From positions 124,001-188,000 of the forward strand of contig CANLVG010000009.1 in NCBI GenBank assembly GCA_947494565.1: a stretch of DNA of 64,000 bases. Reading direction: 5' to 3'. Under the pieces are notes generated by a model, which was given only the letters and a program-made list of their open reading frames with translations, made no database searches and was not told the DNA's origin. This document shows positions 8,504-16,659 of this stretch, one piece after another. Made by a program: the position numbers and the translations under genes. This stretch comes from an uncultured Flavobacteriaceae bacterium (GTDB lineage: Bacteria > Bacteroidota > Bacteroidia > Flavobacteriales > Flavobacteriaceae). Position 1 is the stretch's first letter, and each line of letters starts with the position of its first letter.

Positions 8504-10249
8504 CTATCGTTTTAGGGAAAAATGCCCTTTTATCTTGTTCTGTGTTGTTAAGGAAATAGCGGTAAACCAATAATCCGATGATGGCATAGGTCTCCCGTTG
8601 AATTGCCCATCCCATCCGAGGGCCAAGGGGTCGATCTGTTTGAGGAAGTTTCCGTACCTGTCGAAAATTTGAATGGCTCCAACGTTGATTTCCCCAGTGT
8701 CATTTGGGGGAATAAATTGCCAAAAATCATTGATTCCATCCCCATTGGGAGAGAAAAAACGCGGAAAACCTTCTAAAGTCAGGTCTTGAACGATACTTTC
8801 CTCGGCGATACCACAGCCATTCTTGTCTCTGACATACACTGTATAGGAACCCGATGGCAGCCCGGAAAACACATTACTATCTTGATACGAACCATCGATT
8901 TCATTCAATGCAAATTCGTAATTACCACTGCCGGTTACTTGTACCACAATCTCAAAATTACCGTTGAGCACTCGGGTATCCAATGATGTTATGGTCGCTA
9001 TTTCAGAGGCCACGACTGTGAATACCTTGCTTTTGGTACATTCAACGGTATTTCCTGATTGGGAAACGGTGTTGTACGCTTCGTATCGGTAAAGACCAGC
9101 TTCGGAAACATCTAGCTGTACGTCTGACGAAATCAGGGTTTCATTGCCATTGCTATCGATTTTGTACCACCGAAACCCTTCCGCCGTATCTGTTGCCGAA
9201 ACGAAATAAGGGGTTTCATTCTCGCAAAAGGATACTTCATCAGGGAAATTGATTTCAGGTGCGAGATCCACAAGTGCACCGGTCAATGGATCTAAGTAAG
9301 GACCGCAGCCCAATACGGTTGAAAAGGTTTCTTGAGTACATCCGATGGCATCTCCGGCAACATTAAAGGGAACTATGCGGATAAAGAAGGTACGGTTCGG
9401 GTCAAAATCCACTACTCGTGTGCTATTGGCTGTGAATACCACATTGTCAAGCACCTCACCTGTGGTCGGCGATAAACCTACAGTTACCCGGTAACCAATG
9501 GCATCGGGCACGGGAGTCCATTCCAAATTCGGCGTCAGTGGCACATTTATCGATCCATTTGCGGGACTAATGAGTTGTGTGCATTGAGGTAGGGTGGCCA
9601 TTGCTCCCGTGGTAAAGCTATATTCGGTACAGGTATCGGGCGTCGATCCCGCAATGTTATAAGGTGTGATCCGGACATAGATGGTAGTATTGAACGGAAA
9701 ATCGGCCGCTGGTCGGTACGATAGCACATTACCCACATCGAAATTATTCAAAATCTCACTTCCCCCTGGAGTGGTTCCTATAGAGATAAAATAGCCCTCG
9801 GCGGTGGGGGTATAATCCCAGCTAATCGCGCTGGCAACATTTACATCGGTAGCTCCGTCGGTGGGAGAACTGATGATCGCACATGGGGGGGGAGTCGTAA
9901 CACTAACTGTTCTGAAGGACCCCACGTCACATACGATATCCGGCTCGGGAGAATTGAAGAAAAAAATGGTGAGCCTAACATAGATAAGGGTGTTTTGTGG
10001 TAGTCCTAAGGGGGGCGTAAAAGCGGTGGCGTTACCAAGATTTCGCTCGTTTATGATTTCAGTGCCTCCTGGTGTGGTACCTATCGAAATACGATATCCT
10101 GGAGCAGCAACATCATTCCACATAATCGTCACATCGACCGGTACATTGACATCACCATCCTCAGGCCCATTCAATTCGGGACAAGGAACTTGGCCACATG
10201 CAATACCAGCGCATAGGATTGCGATGAGAAATAGCAGTTTTTTTTTCAT
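8504..10249 (-). CDS. T9SS type-B cargo protein with three FN3/Ig-like repeats (tandem paralogue 3)
   Basis: 581 residues: signal peptide (MKKKLLFLIAILCAGIACGQ), three repeats of about 100 residues (cores TIMWNDVAAPGYRISIGT, AISWDYTPTAEGYFISIGT and NLEWTPVPDAIGYRVTVGL), the shared FRWYKIDSNGNETLIS / GLYRYEAYN spacer domain, then the sorting domain from about residue 494 (FPRFFSPNGDGINDFWQF ... FDRYGNFL ... GWDGQF ... SSDYWFT ... GHFSLKR). It differs from paralogues 1 and 2 mainly by the third repeat, which has diverged (no PGGT). It is closely spaced with both neighbours (9 and 34 bases). The alternating beta-sandwich architecture suggests a stalk or binding module; no ligand evidence. Confidence 0.9.
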   Translation of the reverse strand: MKKKLLFLIAILCAGIACGQVPCPELNGPEDGDVNVPVDVTIMWNDVAAPGYRISIGTTPGGTEIINERNLGNATAFTPPLGLPQNTLIYVRLTIFFFNSPEPDIVCDVGSFRTVSVTTPPPCAIISSPTDGATDVNVASAISWDYTPTAEGYFISIGTTPGGSEILNNFDVGNVLSYRPAADFPFNTTIYVRITPYNIAGSTPDTCTEYSFTTGAMATLPQCTQLISPANGSINVPLTPNLEWTPVPDAIGYRVTVGLSPTTGEVLDNVVFTANSTRVVDFDPNRTFFIRIVPFNVAGDAIGCTQETFSTVLGCGPYLDPLTGALVDLAPEINFPDEVSFCENETPYFVSATDTAEGFRWYKIDSNGNETLISSDVQLDVSEAGLYRYEAYNTVSQSGNTVECTKSKVFTVVASEIATITSLDTRVLNGNFEIVVQVTGSGNYEFALNEIDGSYQDSNVFSGLPSGSYTVYVRDKNGCGIAEESIVQDLTLEGFPRFFSPNGDGINDFWQFIPPNDTGEINVGAIQIFDRYGNFLKQIDPLALGWDGQFNGRPMPSSDYWFTAISLTTQNKIKGHFSLKR

Positions 10250-10283
10250 TTGATAGCATCAAACAGTACAATATACTTAAAGT

Positions 10284-12020
10284 CTATCTTTTCAGCGAAA
10301 AATGACCGTTAAAATCCCGCTCCCCATCGATGAACACTTCAAACCAATATTCAGAGGCGGGTAACGGTCTTCCATTGATAGTACCATCCCAACCATTGGA
10401 GTCCGTGGCTATTTGCAGAATAAAAACACCATAGCGGTCAAAGATGGAAATAGGTCCTACTTGTTTTCTTTTCGCCGCACTATCTGCTTTAAATTGCCAA
10501 AAATCATTGATTCCATCACCATTAGGGGTAAAGAATTTCGGAAAATCATCCACAGCTATATTTTGCTGAACAGGTCGTTGGGAAACGGCGCACCCATCCT
10601 TCGACCTCACAAAAGCAATATAGGAGCCTGGAGGCATGTTTTCAAATCTATTACTATTTTGAAATGGTCCATCTGCACTTTCAAGACTATATTCATAAGT
10701 GTTGTTGCCTTCGACCTCAACCGTGATTTCGAGGTAGTCGAACTTTTCTATGGCCAAGGCTCGGGTAATTCGTGGCCCTTCATCAATGACGACCGAAAAC
10801 TCACTGTTACTGCTACATTCGATCGTTCTTTCAAACAAAACCGCCGTATCATAAATTTCGTAGAGATAGTTTCCAGGCTCAAAGAGTTCAATCACTTCCG
10901 TTTCGGATATCAGGTCGGTCGTTCCGTCCGAATTGATTTGATACCATCGGTACCCATCGGCCCTGTCCGGAGCGGAAAGTACCTTGGGTAATTGTGTATT
11001 GCAAAGGGATATTTGGTCTTGAAGCGTGGTTATGGGGTTTAGAATGACTGTTTCGCCGGTAAGGTCATCGGTAAATGGACCACAGTCGACAATTGTTGTG
11101 AACGATTCGTTTGCACAACCTACGGCCTCACCGGCGTCGTTATAAGGTACTATGGTGACATAATACTTGTGGGTAGACTCCAGTTCGAGTAGATTGGTCT
11201 TGGTATCTTCAATATACGCCGTATAGAACACGTCGATAGGAAAAGGTGAGATACTAAGGGATACTTTGTAGCCACTGGCTCCATTAACAGGATTCCATTC
11301 TAGAGCTACTGATTTAGGGATTTCAATGGCTCCGTCGGTCGGATACCTAAGATTTGTACATTGAAGACTATTACTTACCGTCCGTATTGCAAAGCTCTCT
11401 TCATCACAAACAAAGGCCGGTGGTCCATTTTCATTGTACGGAACTATTTTTACATACACTTCTGAATTCAAGGGAAGATTGTTCGGTGGATCATAAAAGA
11501 GGGTATTGCCCACGTCAAATTCCTCAACGATATCGTTACCCTCTGGTGAAGTACCTATCGTGATTCGATACCCAGTTGCCAAAGGGGCATAATTCCAGAC
11601 GATGTTTACTTCTTCCCTCACGAATATGGCATTGTTCAAAGGATCGCGAAGCGTCGTACAAGAAGGCGGTATGACTACATCTTCGGTAACAAAACTTCCT
11701 ATCTCGCAATCGAAGCGCGTCAGGTCTTCATCGATAACGGTTAGGGAGACGTAGATTCGTGTGCGCTCAGGCAAGCCCTTTGGAGGCGTGAAATTGGCAA
11801 AGGTACCCGACGTCTTCTTGTCGATGATATTGGTGCCGCCGGGAGTAGTTCCGAGGGATATCAAGAAGATATGTTGCCCAGTGAGATTTTCCCATCTGAT
11901 TTCAGTAGTCACTGCCACATCCTCATCGTTATCAAAAGGCCCTATGAGCTGCGGACAAACCTGCGCTCGGGCAAACCCTAAACTTATAAATACCATTATG
12001 TGAAACAAGACTCTTTTCAT
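10284..12020 (-). CDS. T9SS type-B cargo protein with three FN3/Ig-like repeats (tandem paralogue 4)
   Basis: 578 residues: signal peptide (about 1-19, ending GFARAQ), three repeats (cores EIRWENLTGQHIFLISLGT, NIVWNYAPLATGYRITIGT and ALEWNPVNGASGYKVSLSI), the YRWYQINSDGTTDLIS / GNYLYEIYD spacer domain, TYEYSLESADGPFQNSNRF, and a sorting domain from about residue 491 (FPKFFTPNGDGINDFWQF ... FDRYGVFI ... GWDGTI ... ASEYWFE ... GHFSLKR). It is more diverged than the other three, which suggests it may be the oldest branch. It lies 23 bases downstream of the 904-residue gene. Export and surface location inferred from the C-terminal domain. Confidence 0.9.
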   Translation of the reverse strand: MKRVLFHIMVFISLGFARAQVCPQLIGPFDNDEDVAVTTEIRWENLTGQHIFLISLGTTPGGTNIIDKKTSGTFANFTPPKGLPERTRIYVSLTVIDEDLTRFDCEIGSFVTEDVVIPPSCTTLRDPLNNAIFVREEVNIVWNYAPLATGYRITIGTSPEGNDIVEEFDVGNTLFYDPPNNLPLNSEVYVKIVPYNENGPPAFVCDEESFAIRTVSNSLQCTNLRYPTDGAIEIPKSVALEWNPVNGASGYKVSLSISPFPIDVFYTAYIEDTKTNLLELESTHKYYVTIVPYNDAGEAVGCANESFTTIVDCGPFTDDLTGETVILNPITTLQDQISLCNTQLPKVLSAPDRADGYRWYQINSDGTTDLISETEVIELFEPGNYLYEIYDTAVLFERTIECSSNSEFSVVIDEGPRITRALAIEKFDYLEITVEVEGNNTYEYSLESADGPFQNSNRFENMPPGSYIAFVRSKDGCAVSQRPVQQNIAVDDFPKFFTPNGDGINDFWQFKADSAAKRKQVGPISIFDRYGVFILQIATDSNGWDGTINGRPLPASEYWFEVFIDGERDFNGHFSLKR

Positions 12021-12043
12021 AGCAAAAAGTACTGAAGTCCGAT

Positions 12044-14758
12044 TTATCTTTTCAGCGAAAAATGCCCTGTAAACTTTTTTCCGTCATCAAAATCCACCTT
12101 GAACCAATAATCCGAAGCCGGCAAACGTTTTCCCTGAAAGGTCCCATCCCATCCTGGCTCATTCGCCTCTAATCTCGCCATAAGCTTACCTAACCTATCA
12201 AAGATGGAGATTCGTGCTGTGATGTCATTTTGACTTACGCCGATGAGTTGCCATTCATCGTTGAGACCATCACCATTTGGTGTGAAAAACTTAGGAAAAC
12301 CCATAACCGAGACTCTTTCTTCCGTAATACCACACCCATTTTTATCCCGGGCGAATACCGTATAAAACCCAGCATCCACACCCTCGAAACTACCGCTATC
12401 TTGATAGGTGATTCCATTCAAGGAATATTCATAATGACCCTCACCACTGGTAATTATTTCAATAGTGTTGTTAGAGGAATTATCTTCTATTTGTATTTCC
12501 TGAAAAACAGCCCTGCTCGAGGATATTACCACAAAATCATTAGTGGTAAGACACATAATTTGCTGCCCTTCACTTTTATGGAGCCTTCCTACTTCAAGAC
12601 TATACGTACCTCCTTGGGATACCGATAGTTTATTCGTTTCACCGATTTTTTGCCATTGCTCGGTATCGTTTCTGTACCAAGCATACGAATCATAACCTGA
12701 CGGGGCTTCGAGCTCTATGGGGGTACCGTCAGTACATACTTCTAGGGTTTCTACGAACTCAAAGATAGGTGATGGCATCACCCCTAAACTTAGTTTTTCA
12801 ACTCCTAGGCATTGGTTGTCACCTTCAAGACGAAGGTAAATAGTGGTGTCATCACTAACAAAAGAGTGCTCTAGGGCGTTTTCTTCATGTTCCAGATCGG
12901 TCAAATTAGCATAAAAGGCCCACTCGAGACCCGGATATGCCTTTTGGGCGAAAGATTCAAGGTCGAAAATACCTTTCAAAAGGGTATCGTCATTATTCGT
13001 ACTACAGGTCAGTAATGGACTTAATACACTTTCGTTTAAAGTGGTCGGATTTACTTGAAGCGTAATTTCTCCAGAGCCTTTACATCCTGCTTCGTTGACA
13101 GCGCTGTAAAAAATGGTCTGTTGGTAAGGAAAGATGTTCGTATAATTACCGGGATTCGTAATCTGGTTGTTTTCCGTTTGACTTTGCAGACTTTCGTAAA
13201 AAATGAAGGTGTCGTCTTCATTTTCTACGAGTTGGTTCAAATTGAAAACGGCATACCCATCGGCTGGCGAATCTTCGGAGCTAATTACACACTGGGTCAA
13301 TACGAGATCGTCGATCTCGGGTAGCTCCGCTACTTCGATTAAAGCTTCCCCTATTATGGTGCACTCCATTGGGTCGTTTGGGTCGATTTTCAGTTGATAC
13401 CGACCAGAATCGTGATTAGAGGCTCCTGAAATCTGGACATAATGTCCATTGGGATTTGAAAAGGGTACACCGTCTTTTTTCCAAGAATAGGTCGCATTTG
13501 CGATTGCCTCTGCCTCCAACCTTAAATCGTCACCCTCACAAATCGTGCGCACGCCTACCTTTTCACCTTTCCCGTCGGTCAACAGGTCTGTTTTGTTCAG
13601 AAACGATTGTACAAACGGGGGAAGGCCTTGCATAGCCATATTGGACCCTAAGGCAATGGCATCATGTTTGTACCTCGCAGCAAGCCCTTTTTCATTGGGT
13701 ATGTTGATGACACCCAGAAATGAGGTTCCTTCACTGAAGCTTTTGGCAATGGTTCGGTATATTTTGCCATTTTCCCCAAGTTGTAAGGCTCCCCGAAATA
13801 TGGAACGGTCATCTAAAACTACTTGGGAAGAAGAGATATTCGATGATTGAAGGTCATATTGTAGAAGGGTTGAGAAATGTTTGGCGTCTTCCGTTGCATC
13901 TTTTGAAGTGTGCGCGTACAAAAAACGACCGTTCGGTGAAAACTCTACCCCATAGGCTGCTTTATTCGAACCGGAAATGGAAAGGCGGTGTTGGTTGGAA
14001 AGGATTCCTGTTTCTAAATCGAAGTCATAAAGAAAAAGCCCCCCGGCCATATTTGCACTGGCAATTCGGGTTCCGTCAGAAGTAATTTTCAGGTAGCCTC
14101 TTGGGTCGTTAATGAATAAATCCTCGAAGGTTGATCTAACGGAGGTTTTCGATACCCCGGTATTGGTGATTTCAAAGGCGTGATAGGTGTTTAAGGTGCC
14201 CTTGCTTCCCGTGGAAGTGGCAAGGGTCAGTAGCCAAATAGACTGCTCGACACAGCTTTTTGCAATGGCTGCCAGTTTTTCGGAACTATGTGCCAGTAGC
14301 GGAATGTTCTTCTCTACAACAGCTCCCTTTCCTCTATGAAGGGAGAGGTTTACAATAGAATAGTTTAGACCATAATCCGTATCTGACTTTGAAAGGCCAG
14401 TATCTGCAGTAAAAATATAGAACACATCGGAGTTACCGGGTTGAGGCACAATGATAGCAGATTGTGCACTTGATGAATCCCCATAAAGCCCTGTACCATT
14501 TTCCATGACTTGATGGTCTCGATTGTAGACTATTTTGCCATCGGTATAGAAAAGTAGATTACCAAAAGAATCGGATATAGTAGCGCATCCTTCCGCGGTA
14601 TTCAATTGCCCGTCCGTGGTTACTTGTATCGAACCATTTTTGTTAAAGGAGATGCCGGCACCATTACCAAAATACCAATTAGAGGTTTCTCCCTGCCCAA
14701 AAATCAGGGTAGGGAAAGCTAAACACAATACAATGATAATTGTGGCTCTCTTGATCAT
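12044..14758 (-). CDS. T9SS type-B cargo protein with N-terminal propeller-like domain and Ig-like domains
   Basis: 904 residues. Signal peptide (about 1-21, ending LIFGQ), then a region of about 370 residues opening NWYFGNGAGISFN with phrases such as LLFYTDGKIVYN, SDVFYIFTADTG, YLKITSDGTRIASANM and YGVEFSPNGRFLYAHT, which look like blades of a beta-propeller. An Ig-like domain follows (about 400-475: CEGDDLRLEAEA ... YSWKKDG ... HDSGRYQLKI), then further beta-rich repeats with cysteines and the sorting domain from about residue 819 (FPKFFTPNGDGLNDEWQL ... GHFSLKR). This layout is common in flavobacterial T9SS cargo. It is the first surface gene after the ABC transporter (25-base gap). Ligand unknown. 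Confidence 0.88.
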   Translation of the reverse strand: MIKRATIIIVLCLAFPTLIFGQGETSNWYFGNGAGISFNKNGSIQVTTDGQLNTAEGCATISDSFGNLLFYTDGKIVYNRDHQVMENGTGLYGDSSSAQSAIIVPQPGNSDVFYIFTADTGLSKSDTDYGLNYSIVNLSLHRGKGAVVEKNIPLLAHSSEKLAAIAKSCVEQSIWLLTLATSTGSKGTLNTYHAFEITNTGVSKTSVRSTFEDLFINDPRGYLKITSDGTRIASANMAGGLFLYDFDLETGILSNQHRLSISGSNKAAYGVEFSPNGRFLYAHTSKDATEDAKHFSTLLQYDLQSSNISSSQVVLDDRSIFRGALQLGENGKIYRTIAKSFSEGTSFLGVINIPNEKGLAARYKHDAIALGSNMAMQGLPPFVQSFLNKTDLLTDGKGEKVGVRTICEGDDLRLEAEAIANATYSWKKDGVPFSNPNGHYVQISGASNHDSGRYQLKIDPNDPMECTIIGEALIEVAELPEIDDLVLTQCVISSEDSPADGYAVFNLNQLVENEDDTFIFYESLQSQTENNQITNPGNYTNIFPYQQTIFYSAVNEAGCKGSGEITLQVNPTTLNESVLSPLLTCSTNNDDTLLKGIFDLESFAQKAYPGLEWAFYANLTDLEHEENALEHSFVSDDTTIYLRLEGDNQCLGVEKLSLGVMPSPIFEFVETLEVCTDGTPIELEAPSGYDSYAWYRNDTEQWQKIGETNKLSVSQGGTYSLEVGRLHKSEGQQIMCLTTNDFVVISSSRAVFQEIQIEDNSSNNTIEIITSGEGHYEYSLNGITYQDSGSFEGVDAGFYTVFARDKNGCGITEERVSVMGFPKFFTPNGDGLNDEWQLIGVSQNDITARISIFDRLGKLMARLEANEPGWDGTFQGKRLPASDYWFKVDFDDGKKFTGHFSLKR

Positions 14759-14783
14759 AGCGTTCTCTGAACGCTACAAGATA

Positions 14784-15617
14784 CTATAAATCTCTCTTTT
14801 TCAACAAACTATATGAAAAATTGATAAATAGAGCGGTCCAGCATAAGACAATCAAGATTTCATACCAATGTACAGCATAGTCAAAGTTGAGGTCCTCGCC
14901 GATTTGGTTGCCCAAGTTCTTGACGGCGGAAAGTCTAGTAAATGGTTCATCTACAAGATTCTGCATGGATTCCAAGGGGAAGAAATCCTTAATTTTTTGA
15001 GCAGTCTCCCAACTTGTCAATTTCCATCCGATCAAGCCGAACATGAGTTGTTCCAAAATAAGCCATAGAATCAGAAAACCCAGTGCGAAAGCGGATCTTT
15101 TGACCAAAATACCCAAGAATAGACAAAAAGAAAAGAAACCCAATAGTTTGACGAAATAGGCTAGTATAAACTCAAGATCCGAAAATATGATACTCAGTTC
15201 GTCAAAGGATGAATAGGCCAGGCCGAGCGCTAGGGAAATCACGAAAAGGAATAGGGTAGATATTGCTGAGAAGGCCAGAACAGTTAGAAATTTGGAATAA
15301 ACGAATTCCCATTTGCTCAGTCCGTCGATCAGATTCTGTTTTATCGTCTTGTTACTATATTCATTCGCCATCATCGAAACGATGACTACCGCCAAGAACA
15401 ACTTGAAAAAAGCCGCGATAAATGCGTTGAAATGCCATATATATGGAAAGTCGAAGATGCCCAGTTCGGCCAAATGGAATTTAATCGGGCCGATGTCGAA
15501 CTTTATGGCCGCAATCAGGGAAATAAAGGTCAAAAGTACAAAGTAAGAAATTATCAAAACCCTGCTAGCCCTATTGTTCCACAGTTTTATGAATTCTATT
15601 TGAAGGAGTCGTATCAT
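14784..15617 (-). CDS. ABC transporter permease (ABC-2 type)
   Basis: 277 residues with about six hydrophobic segments (LIISYFVLLTFISLIAAI, FIAAFFKLFLAVVIVSMM, FLTVLAFSAISTLFLFVISL, ILAYFVKLLGFFSFCLFLGI, FALGFLILWLILEQLMFGLI, YEILIVLCWTALFINFSYSL). The N-terminal RLLQIEFIKLWNNRASRVLI and the MANEYSNKTIKQNLIDGLSKWEF segment are typical of ABC-2/BcrB-like permeases. It pairs with the ATPase immediately upstream (12-base gap), forming an inner-membrane export complex. The substrate cannot be deduced. It is directly followed by six surface-protein genes, which is why a link to surface assembly is worth testing. Confidence 0.9.
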   Translation of the reverse strand: MIRLLQIEFIKLWNNRASRVLIISYFVLLTFISLIAAIKFDIGPIKFHLAELGIFDFPYIWHFNAFIAAFFKLFLAVVIVSMMANEYSNKTIKQNLIDGLSKWEFVYSKFLTVLAFSAISTLFLFVISLALGLAYSSFDELSIIFSDLEFILAYFVKLLGFFSFCLFLGILVKRSAFALGFLILWLILEQLMFGLIGWKLTSWETAQKIKDFFPLESMQNLVDEPFTRLSAVKNLGNQIGEDLNFDYAVHWYEILIVLCWTALFINFSYSLLKKRDL

Positions 15618-15629
15618 GGAATGGTGCTA

Positions 15630-16574
15630 TTAATTGGATTGGTTTTTGGTCAACGTCAAGAATTGTTCTTCTAGACTTTCTTTTCTTTTCACTAGATGCG
15701 ATAACACAATTCCTTTTTCGAAGAGCGCTTTGTTAAACTCCTCGGCTTTTAGGTCTTCTTTGAGAAAGGCCGTAACGAGTCCGTTTTCCTCCTTGATTTC
15801 ACCAAAATATGAACTGTCGTTCAGATAGGTTTTCAATGCCTCTTGCTGTGCGGTTTTCAATTCAAAGAATCCGTGGGTGGCCAGCATGTCGTCTACTCTG
15901 CCGGAATACAGTTTTTCACCCTTTCTCAGAATCACCACATGACTGCACACTTTTTCAACCTCGTCCAAAAGGTGTGAAGCCAAAAGAATCGTAGTGCCTT
16001 GATGGGCTATTTTTTTTATGATTTCGCGAATTTGATGTATTCCCTGAGGATCTAGGCCATTTGTAGGTTCGTCAAGAATCAATATTTCAGGATCATTCAA
16101 TAGGGCTGAGGCAATAGCCAAACGTTGTTTCATACCTAAGGAATAGGTCTTGAATTTGCTGTCCTTTCTTTCCAATAGGCCGACCAATTCCAATTTTTCC
16201 TCGATCTTATCGGTCGAAACTTCTTTGATCTTACAGACCAATTTTAGATTTTGAACCGCGGTCATGTAAGGATAAAAATTAGGTCGCTCAATAATGGCAC
16301 CTACCTTTTTTAATGCTTCATGTGTTGAGGTGTTTCCATCGAACCATGAGAATTCACCTTGAGTTCGGTTCACAACATTCAATACGATACCGAGCGTGGT
16401 CGACTTTCCGCTGCCATTGGGCCCCAGAATTCCATAAACGTTGCCTTTTTCTATGGTAAAGGATAGGTCTTTGACGGCGGTCAAATACCCAAATTTTTTA
16501 GTCAGGTTGCTGACGGTCAGGATTTTTTCCAAAGTAGAAGGTTTTGATGATTGATGAAAATACGAAATAGGCAT
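15630..16574 (-). CDS. ABC transporter ATP-binding protein
   Basis: A complete ABC ATPase of the BcrA/CcmA-like class: Walker A GPNGSGKST, signature YSLGMKQRL, Walker B ILILDEPTNGLD, H-loop LLASHLLDEV, and a C-terminal extension (about residues 225-314) as in antibiotic-export-type ATPases. The longest frame starts at ATG 16574 (314 residues), but homologues usually begin with a short MExIL-V-NLTKK-G sequence. A TTG at 16532 would give MEKILTVSNLTKKFG (300 residues) and is the better start. It energises the permease at 14784-15617. It is the most upstream gene of the tightly packed minus-strand series. Confidence 0.92.
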   Translation of the reverse strand: MPISYFHQSSKPSTLEKILTVSNLTKKFGYLTAVKDLSFTIEKGNVYGILGPNGSGKSTTLGIVLNVVNRTQGEFSWFDGNTSTHEALKKVGAIIERPNFYPYMTAVQNLKLVCKIKEVSTDKIEEKLELVGLLERKDSKFKTYSLGMKQRLAIASALLNDPEILILDEPTNGLDPQGIHQIREIIKKIAHQGTTILLASHLLDEVEKVCSHVVILRKGEKLYSGRVDDMLATHGFFELKTAQQEALKTYLNDSSYFGEIKEENGLVTAFLKEDLKAEEFNKALFEKGIVLSHLVKRKESLEEQFLTLTKNQSN

Positions 16575-16659
16575 GACTTGCCCATTTAATATACTTGACG
16601 AGCAAAAGAGAATTTTGTTACAGCTATGGTGAAAAATAACGTGACCTCCAATTTAGATT

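Noticed and set aside
10413-10991. 192-codon plus-strand frame inside the minus-strand gene 10284-12020
   Set aside because: It is the antisense of a clear T9SS cargo gene, has no recognisable motif and overlaps conserved protein sequence on the other strand.
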